Of a stretch of 64,000 nucleotides of DNA, positions 57,860 through 64,000 are shown piece by piece; position 1 is the first letter of the stretch; each line of letters opens with the position of its first letter. Position numbers and translations under genes: made by a program. Source of the DNA: Lujinxingia litoralis (GTDB lineage Bacteria; Myxococcota_A; Bradymonadia; Bradymonadales; Bradymonadaceae); contig NZ_QHKO01000006.1 in assembly GCF_003260125.1 (NCBI RefSeq), forward strand, positions 62,001-126,000, given 5' to 3'. The notes beneath the pieces are model-generated. The model did no database searches, had not been told where the DNA came from, and was given only the letters and a program-made list of their open reading frames with translations.

Positions 57860-60196
57860 ATGGCGGTCTTCAGAAGCATGTTTCCTCGCTGTGTGATGGT
57901 CACGTTGCTGGCAGCGCCGGGTGTGGCGAGTGCCGAAAGCGTGCCGGAGGGCGAAGACGTCGTTGCGACGTCTCCAGAAGAGGGGCTGACATCTGAGGAT
58001 GAGCAGCGGGGCTCGGAGGCTTCGGGCGAGGTTGAGACGATCGCGAGTGTGACGGTCAGTGGGCGCCGGGCGCAGCCGGAGTTTGAGGCGGAGCGCAGCG
58101 TGTCGGTGATCGACGAGGCAGAGCTGGCCGCGCGTCAGTCGGTTTCGCTGGGGGAGGCGCTTAGTGAGGAGCCCGGGGTGAGTCTTCAGGCCACTACCCG
58201 GGGCTCGGAGACGGTGTATGTGCGCGGGCTGGTGGGGCCGGAGAACCTGATTTTGGTCGACGGCGTGCGTTTTAATCAGTCCACTTTTCGTACCGGTCCC
58301 AACCAGTATCTGGCCACGCTTTCTCCGGGGGCGTTGGCGCGGGTGGAGCTGTTGCGCGGTCCGGGGAGCGTCCTCTACGGAAGCGGGGCGATGGGCGGGG
58401 TCATTGAGCTGCAGCCGGAGGCGATTCCTACGCAGGGGAGCGATATCCGTGTCACGCTCCGAGGGCGCACCGCCGATCTGGGGCGAGGATTCGATCTGCG
58501 CGGCGGGTGGGGGACTTCAAAGGTGGGTGCGATGGCCGGGGCGACGATGATGTCGCACGATCGGCTCTCGGTTGGTTCGCGTGGCGGCGAGGGGATCTTC
58601 CTGGCGGCGGAGTCCGAGGGGGAGATGCTGGCCAGCGATTATGAGCAGAGATTTTATCAGGGGGGGATGCGTCTTGCAGATGAGGCGGGGAAGACCGAGC
58701 TGGAATTGCGCTATTTGCATGGCGCAATTGAGGGCGCCAAGCGCACTGACCAGCTCGGGCTTGGGCAGATGCGGGAGATCGATAACAGCGATGACCTGGT
58801 CTGGGCGACGTTCCGGCGCGACGAGTTGGGGCCGCTCTCGGAGCTTGAGGTCTTTGGCGCGTATCACCGTACGGATGAGCAGACGGCGCGGGTGAAGTGT
58901 ACGTTTGGCGACGATGTTCCACCCTCGGATGAGCTGTTGCGGCGCTGTGCTTCGCTGGATGACTCGCTTATCGGGAGTCGCCGGCGGTTGCGGGATACCG
59001 TGCAAACCTTTGGCGGAGGCTTTCGGGTGGAGCTTTTTCCTGCCGAGAGGTTACGGGTGCTCGCCGGCGGGGAAGGCTACTTCGATGCGGTGGCATCTCG
59101 CCGAGAAGATGCGGCCGGTGGGGGCGGCGAGTTTGTGCTGGCTGCCCGGGGGAACTTCGCCGATGGCTCGACGTACTCCACGTTGGGGGGCTATGCCCAT
59201 GGGGAGTTTAGCCTGTGGTCGGACGGAGCGCGGGAGCTGGTGGCCAACGGTGGCGCGCGCGTCGAGCATGCCCGGGCCTTTGCTCCCGGGGTCAACGCGA
59301 CGCTGGGCGATGTGAGTTTTGCCAATACCGGGGTGGTGGGGCAGCTGGGGCTGAATCTGCTGGTCGGTCAGCGATACAACATCTACGCCAACTGGAGTCA
59401 GGGGTTTCGTTCGCCGAACCTTCAGGAGACGACGGTCCTGGGAGATACCGGGAACTTCTTTGAGGTTCCCAATGATGAGCTGGGGCCGGAGCGCAGCGAT
59501 ACGTTTGAGGTGGGGTTAAAGAGTCGCCTGCCCTACCTGGGGCAGCTTCGCGCCGGAGTGTTTGCGAGTCTTATCAGCGATCGCATCACCGGGGTCGACG
59601 GAACCTACCAGGGGCAAAGTGAGGTTGATGGCAAGCAGGTGCGGGTGCGGGTCAATGCTGACCAGGCCTATTATTACGGGCTGGAAGCAGGTCTGCGCAG
59701 TGAGGCGTTCTTTGGGGTGTCACTCTACGGAAACCTGGCGTTGATCGATGGGGCTGTGGAGGCTTCAGAACCTGATGCGAGTTTTGAGGGGGGACCTTTG
59801 CACGGGCTCTTTGCCGGCGATCGAGACTGGACCACGCCCCGGCGCCTGCCGCCGATGCAGTACCTGGTCGGGCTGAGTTACAGCCCGCTGCCCGAGGTGC
59901 AGGCGGCGCTTTTTGTGCAGGGCGCCGGGGCTCAGGAGCGTCTCTCCAGTGGTGACCGCCGCGATTACCGGATCTGCGAGGTGGCTCCGGGACAACTCGC
60001 CGCGGAGGTGGGGCAGGAGTGCGGGGGGACGCCCGGGTGGGCCACGCTGAACTTGCGCGCGAGCTATCGCCCGCTTCCCCTGCTGGAGTTGGATCTGGCT
60101 CTGACAAATTTGAGCGATGAGCGCTACCAGCATCATGGGTCGGGGATGCTCGGTGCGGGGCGTCAGGCGTTGCTCAGCGCGACGCTCGGATTCTGA
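57860..60196 (+). CDS. TonB-dependent outer-membrane receptor
   Basis: The 778-residue protein has a signal peptide, an acidic segment with possible TonB box (SVTVSGRRAQPEF), and a plug domain (VRGLVGPENLILVDGVRFNQST, RVELLRGPGSVLYGSGAMGGVIEL). A barrel with NIYANWSQGFRSPNLQE follows. It ends in LTNLSDERYQHHGSGMLGAGRQALLSATLGF, the usual C-terminal Phe. It should import a siderophore, haem or vitamin with TonB-ExbBD energy. The ligand is not clear. The inverted repeat upstream suggests regulation. No transporter genes adjoin it. Confidence 0.93.
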   Translation: MAVFRSMFPRCVMVTLLAAPGVASAESVPEGEDVVATSPEEGLTSEDEQRGSEASGEVETIASVTVSGRRAQPEFEAERSVSVIDEAELAARQSVSLGEALSEEPGVSLQATTRGSETVYVRGLVGPENLILVDGVRFNQSTFRTGPNQYLATLSPGALARVELLRGPGSVLYGSGAMGGVIELQPEAIPTQGSDIRVTLRGRTADLGRGFDLRGGWGTSKVGAMAGATMMSHDRLSVGSRGGEGIFLAAESEGEMLASDYEQRFYQGGMRLADEAGKTELELRYLHGAIEGAKRTDQLGLGQMREIDNSDDLVWATFRRDELGPLSELEVFGAYHRTDEQTARVKCTFGDDVPPSDELLRRCASLDDSLIGSRRRLRDTVQTFGGGFRVELFPAERLRVLAGGEGYFDAVASRREDAAGGGGEFVLAARGNFADGSTYSTLGGYAHGEFSLWSDGARELVANGGARVEHARAFAPGVNATLGDVSFANTGVVGQLGLNLLVGQRYNIYANWSQGFRSPNLQETTVLGDTGNFFEVPNDELGPERSDTFEVGLKSRLPYLGQLRAGVFASLISDRITGVDGTYQGQSEVDGKQVRVRVNADQAYYYGLEAGLRSEAFFGVSLYGNLALIDGAVEASEPDASFEGGPLHGLFAGDRDWTTPRRLPPMQYLVGLSYSPLPEVQAALFVQGAGAQERLSSGDRRDYRICEVAPGQLAAEVGQECGGTPGWATLNLRASYRPLPLLELDLALTNLSDERYQHHGSGMLGAGRQALLSATLGF

Positions 60197-60343
60197 ATTT
60201 AGCGGCTCCGCGACAGCCGTCTCACCCCTGTGCCAGCAGGCCGAAGAGGTGCCAGCCGTGCTTGCCGACCTGACTCGGCGCGCATAGGATGGGGCCTCGA
60301 GAGGCACCGCTGCGATGGCTTTGTGCAGAGTGGGAGAGAGGGG

Positions 60344-63300
60344 TTGGATTTGGGACGGCAGGACAAGGTGATCGACCGGCTGGTCGACGAGGGCTGGGTT
60401 GAGCCGGAGCTTCGAAGCGTTCTGCGTCGGGAGTTTGGGGCGGATGCCGCCAGTGCGCTCCTGTCTCGTTCTGCGCTGAGCGAAACGGTGTTGCTCGAGA
60501 GCCTGTCGTTGCATTTTGGGCTGCCACCGGCGGGTTATGGCGAGGGGCTCTTTATTGAGCGCGAACTTCTGGGGGAGTTGGGCGAAGACCTGGTGCGCGA
60601 GTACGAGTTGGTGCCGGTGCGTCGTCGTATGGGGGAAGGGGCTGATGTGTTGGTGGTCGAACCGCTGAACGCGATGGCCCGCGGGATTGTTGAAGCGCGT
60701 CTGGGGGGCCAGCTGCGCGAGTACGTCTGGCCGCGGATGCGTTTTCTTCAGGCTCGACATGTTTTCCTGGGGGATGAACTCCCAGAGTTTGCCGCGAACT
60801 ATCTTCGGGAGCACCCCGTTCCCATGGGGTATGCAACGTCGGGTGATCAGCCGGAACTCTACGAGCTGCTTAAAACCTCGGTCAGTCTGCGGGCGGACCA
60901 GTGGGAGGCGCAGGAGGTGCAGGACTTTTTTGAGTCTTGCTTCGATCGTGACGCACTTCTCAAGGCGCTTCTGGGGTTAGCGGGTGGGCAGTTGACCAAG
61001 CGTCTGATCGTGGTGGTGGGGAAGAGCGGGGTTCAGCCCTATTTTCAGGAAGATTGGCCGGAGCTCGATGCCTCACTCAACGATGTGAGTGTGTTGCGCG
61101 CGCGACGCACTCAGGCTGTCGTGGATAGTACCTTGCTGGAGCGAGAGGCGCTGCTCACGGGGGATGCTGACGCACTGGAACTGGGGCCGCTTTATGAGGT
61201 TCTGGGGGCGAATGCGCCCCCTCTATTGGCGATGATTCCGGTGCGAATCGGAGGTCGGGCGGCGATGGCGCTTGTGGGAGCTCCCTTTGATGCACAGTCC
61301 GGGGTGCGGCTTGATGTGCTGGAGGAGACCGGTTCATTTGATGGGCTGGTTGAAGCGGCGAGCCAGGTCGGGAAGCAACTCGAAGAGTTGATTCGGCGAG
61401 CCAAGGTCGGGCTTCTGCCGCCCCCGGCCGAACGTATTCCAACGCTGCCATCTCCTCATCGGACGTTGGGGCTGGGCTATGAAGAGTCGCTCGTCGAGAT
61501 GCAGATCGCCAGTCGGCAACGCGAACGTCATCGTTGGGAGATCGTCGATATCAGCCAGGTGATTGAGGAGGCTTCCCAGCCCTGGGAGGAGCCTTCTGAA
61601 GCACGGAAGGAGGAGGTTGATGTCGCACCCTCGGAAGGTTTGGAGGGTCATGAAAGTGGCGTTGATGTCGCACCCTCGGAAGGTTTGGAGGGTCATGAAA
61701 GTGGCGTTGATGTCGCACCCCGGGAGTTGAGTATTTCGCAGGAATCTTCGCGGACGGATGCGTTGGTGGAGCTTCCTCCCTTTCCGGCTCCTTCGGAGGT
61801 CTCGGAGCCTCTCTCCGGTCGGGCGTCTTTAGAGAACACTGCAAATTTTTCGCCGGCAGCGTTTAGTGCGGAGTCAGATTCCCCTGGTCGTGAGGAAAGC
61901 CTCTCTTTTGGAGCAGTGAGTTCCGGAAGTGAGGATGAAAGTGATGACGAGCCATCGCTTACGCAGAACTTCTCTCCGGCGTCTTTTTCTGATGCACGAG
62001 GCGACGCTAGATCCACGGCGCTTTCGCCAGATCCGGCCGCTACTTTTTTTGGAATGCCAGCGCTTTCTCCGCAGGAAAGTTTCTCCGGGGAGGATGTCTC
62101 GGAGCCCGTGGCCGCTGAAGGCAGGGCTGATCAGGGATGGAACGATATCTTAAATGAGGTCTCAGAGGAGCAGGCCTCGTTGGAGGGAGAGCGCGGTGCG
62201 CGGCTCTCTGGAGGGGAGGACAAGAAACAGGAGGTCTTTGCGAGTGAGAGAAGCGAAGGGGAGGGAGCAGTTGAGCTGGAAGCCTTCGAAGAGAGCAACG
62301 CAGTAGCTTCCGAGGGTGGGACATGTGTGAAGGCCGAGAGGGGCAAGGGGGAAGCGTTGGAGTCGGCAAGGCCGGCACCCACGGCCGAACTTCATCCTGT
62401 TCCAGGGGAGGGCGTCGAGAAGAGTGCGTCGGTCTTTGGGGCAACCGGAGGAGGGACAGGGATTCGGGGGTTGAATATTCCTGCGGATGCTTCCGGAGTT
62501 CCGAAAGCACAGATTTTTCGTCGGCCGCGGCGTCGCCAGGAGGTTGGAGTCGGGCGCTCAGATGTGATTCGGGAGGAGGAGTCGCAGGTCACGGAGTTGG
62601 GGGACTCGGCCACAGGGCATACCTTCCTGGGAGTTGGAGAAGTGCGTTCGGTGCGGGTGGGGCCGCATTCTATCAGCGAGATCTCGGAGCCGGTGAGAGA
62701 TGAGTTGTCCACCGGCGGTCGGGCAGTACAGGCTAAAGAGTGGCTCGCTGAGATGGAGCGCAGCGAGGCCGAGCAGGCTCAGCCACGAGAGACGCTGCGG
62801 ATGAGTCCCGCCAGGCGTACACGAGGGGTTGGAGAGCTGCTTGAGCATATGGAGCGTGATGCGCTCGTGACGCCGCATTCGGTGCCGGTAGAGGCGCTCG
62901 AAGAGATTCTGGATTCGGGGCCGGTTGCGGTTGATATCAGTGAGAGTCTCTTAATGCTGGAGGCTCACGATCGCGATCTGGCATTTGCTGCTGCCGAGCA
63001 TGTTGCGACTGCGGGGAGCTCTATGCTCTCACCGTTGGAAGAGCTCTTTCCGGGGCGAATCTTTGTCGACCGTTATCAGTACACCTCTCAGACGCTGCCG
63101 CCGGTCAGCGACCATGGTCCGGTGCTTGATGCGTTAGTGCGCCTGGGGCGGCCGGCGCTGCAGGTCGTGCGTAAGTATATCGCCCACCCGAGCTTGGAGC
63201 TGCGATTCTACGCAACTTACCTGCTCACCGAGTTGCCGGCAGATGATCTGCTTTACGAGTTGTTGGGGCGGCTCTTTGATCGCGATCTTCAGACGCGTCA

Positions 63301-63784
63301 GATCGCGCAGAGGGTGCTCTTTGTCTATCGCCATCATGGGGATTTCGAGAATCTGGTCATTGAGCCTCTGCGTCATGAACTCGCTCAGAACGGGGAAGAT
63401 TTTCGCGTGGAGCAGGCTGCTGAGAATTTGCGAATGCTCAAGGACCTCCAGGCGATTCCACTCCTGGTTGATGCGTTAATACATCATGGCGGTCGGGTGC
63501 AGCGGCGGCTGCATCGGGCGCTGCGGGAAATTACGCTTCAGCCCCTTGGCCCCTCTCCCTCGGAGTGGCGTCGGTGGTGGTTTGATGCCCACGATACGCC
63601 GAGATGGCGCTGGCTGGTAGATGCGATGAACAGTCCGGATGAGGAGCTTCGGTGGCTGGCGTTCGATGAGATCGAAGAGCTGCCAGGACTGGACTTGAAC
63701 TATCATCCGGAGCAGCCTTCCCGGCTGCGTGCCCGGGCTCAAAGTGAACTGGCGGAGTATTTTGTGCGTGGACGTCAGGGGTAG
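60344..63784 (+). CDS. large MshEN-like / HEAT-repeat protein
   Basis: From the preferred TTG at 60344 it has 1146 residues. The N-terminal part (about 1-150) resembles the MshEN/GspE N-terminal domain that binds c-di-GMP or partner proteins (VIDRLVDEGWVEPELRSVLRR; LSETVLLESLSLHFGLPPAG). A globular domain follows to about 400. The middle is a long Ser/Glu/Pro low-complexity region that includes three 15-residue repeats VDVAPSEGLEGHESG (61618-61735) and two NFSPA-F motifs. The C-terminal third is HEAT-like helices (LVRLGRPALQVVRKYIAHPSLELRFYA). No ATPase or kinase motif was found. It may be a motility or secretion scaffold. Confidence 0.72.
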   Translation: MDLGRQDKVIDRLVDEGWVEPELRSVLRREFGADAASALLSRSALSETVLLESLSLHFGLPPAGYGEGLFIERELLGELGEDLVREYELVPVRRRMGEGADVLVVEPLNAMARGIVEARLGGQLREYVWPRMRFLQARHVFLGDELPEFAANYLREHPVPMGYATSGDQPELYELLKTSVSLRADQWEAQEVQDFFESCFDRDALLKALLGLAGGQLTKRLIVVVGKSGVQPYFQEDWPELDASLNDVSVLRARRTQAVVDSTLLEREALLTGDADALELGPLYEVLGANAPPLLAMIPVRIGGRAAMALVGAPFDAQSGVRLDVLEETGSFDGLVEAASQVGKQLEELIRRAKVGLLPPPAERIPTLPSPHRTLGLGYEESLVEMQIASRQRERHRWEIVDISQVIEEASQPWEEPSEARKEEVDVAPSEGLEGHESGVDVAPSEGLEGHESGVDVAPRELSISQESSRTDALVELPPFPAPSEVSEPLSGRASLENTANFSPAAFSAESDSPGREESLSFGAVSSGSEDESDDEPSLTQNFSPASFSDARGDARSTALSPDPAATFFGMPALSPQESFSGEDVSEPVAAEGRADQGWNDILNEVSEEQASLEGERGARLSGGEDKKQEVFASERSEGEGAVELEAFEESNAVASEGGTCVKAERGKGEALESARPAPTAELHPVPGEGVEKSASVFGATGGGTGIRGLNIPADASGVPKAQIFRRPRRRQEVGVGRSDVIREEESQVTELGDSATGHTFLGVGEVRSVRVGPHSISEISEPVRDELSTGGRAVQAKEWLAEMERSEAEQAQPRETLRMSPARRTRGVGELLEHMERDALVTPHSVPVEALEEILDSGPVAVDISESLLMLEAHDRDLAFAAAEHVATAGSSMLSPLEELFPGRIFVDRYQYTSQTLPPVSDHGPVLDALVRLGRPALQVVRKYIAHPSLELRFYATYLLTELPADDLLYELLGRLFDRDLQTRQIAQRVLFVYRHHGDFENLVIEPLRHELAQNGEDFRVEQAAENLRMLKDLQAIPLLVDALIHHGGRVQRRLHRALREITLQPLGPSPSEWRRWWFDAHDTPRWRWLVDAMNSPDEELRWLAFDEIEELPGLDLNYHPEQPSRLRARAQSELAEYFVRGRQG
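61618..61735. repeat. 45-bp in-frame coding repeat carrying the dispersed motif
   Basis: Three units of period 45 bases (ATGTCGCACCCTCGGA at 61620, 61665; ATGTCGCACCCCGGGA at 61710) encode VDVAPSEGLEGHESG. The unit is the reverse complement of the TCCGRGGGTGSGACAT motif seen elsewhere. Confidence 0.88.
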
Positions 63785-63942
63785 GACTTCGATCGTTAAG
63801 TTATCCGAGGGTGGGGCAAGCTCGGGAGAGGCTTCGAGCATATCATGAAGATGTTTGGGAAGGCGTTGGCCTGGTTGCGGTTCTCGTAGAGCATGGATCT
63901 TGGCCAAGAAGACGCAAGTTTGGCGAATAACGAGGGGAGAAA

Positions 63943-64000
63943 ATGCTCGATGGTGCTGCTCAGGATGAGTCGAGTACGGAGGGGCACTGCCCGGCACGAA
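63943..64000 (+). CDS. start of a gene running out of the window
   Basis: ATG at 63943 follows GAGGGGAGAAA, a good ribosome site, and the frame (MLDGAAQDESSTEGHCPAR) is open to the end of the window. Too short to assign. It lies on the same strand as the preceding MshEN-HEAT gene. Confidence 0.4.
   Translation, partial: MLDGAAQDESSTEGHCPAR

Overview
This is about 64 kb of GC-rich bacterial chromosome (well over 60% G+C by eye). The genes suggest a deltaproteobacterial / Myxococcota-like organism, possibly a Bradymonadales relative. Supporting signs are many lipoproteins with Cys lipoboxes, a MYXO-CTERM-type sorting tail with thrombospondin type 3 repeats, choice-of-anchor-D (ASH) lipoproteins, a hybrid histidine kinase, Ser/Thr kinases, and a MshEN + HEAT giant. 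That placement is inference; no rRNA or other taxonomic marker was found.

Layout. 1-1.8 kb: the 3' part of an Hpt-REC-REC signalling protein and a CheY-like receiver. 1.8-5.8 kb (minus): a compact type III secretion export-gate operon, FliO-like / sctR / sctS / sctT / sctU / TPR protein. 5.8-14 kb: secreted lipoproteins, a helix-turn-helix-like protein, a TIGR04283-type glycosyltransferase, an NHL-propeller lipoprotein and a translationally coupled ATP-grasp enzyme. 14-18 kb: a hybrid histidine kinase, a relic of its receiver domain, and an FkbM methyltransferase. 18.3 kb: a near-perfect parS site. 18.6-24.3 kb: a DUF3703 protein, homogentisate dioxygenase, a DUF4153 membrane protein, a helical protein and a lipoprotein. 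24.6-30.8 kb: a 5'-truncated adhesin, two paralogous outer-membrane proteins, RdgB, a GpsA-like protein and a CBS protein. 30.8-32.3 kb: a repeat-rich stretch around a DUF971 gene. 32.3-36.7 kb: a hypothetical, a Ser/Thr kinase, a truncated pseudokinase and an ATP-grasp protein. 36.9-44 kb: ParE/GyrB-type topoisomerase, a zinc-ribbon protein, a DUF2752 protein, an ASH lipoprotein, and rsmG with a partial tandem duplicate. 44-52.7 kb: a HEAT/ClpB-like ATPase, a degenerate aldehyde dehydrogenase, agmatinase, a beta-barrel protein, an MtfA-like peptidase and a hypothetical. 53-57.5 kb: the glycolytic run gap-pgk-tpiA followed by a DUF4241 protein. 57.5-64 kb: a minisatellite, an inverted-repeat operator, a TonB-dependent receptor, a MshEN-HEAT protein and the start of one more gene.

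Most genes look like ordinary chromosomal genes. The unusual content is in repeats and degenerate enzymes. A short motif, TCCGRGGGTGSGACAT, recurs in four separate places, inside minisatellites, intergenic DNA and one coding sequence. (GAGNNC)n hexamer tracts and a roughly 110-bp dispersed element flank several genes. A roughly 0.5-kb tandem duplication has copied the 3' half of rsmG together with its minisatellite. Several proteins keep an enzyme fold while having lost catalytic or pore residues: the ClpB-like ATPase, the aldehyde dehydrogenase, the GpsA-like protein and a protein kinase. No IS element, prophage, tRNA, rRNA or CRISPR array was recognised.
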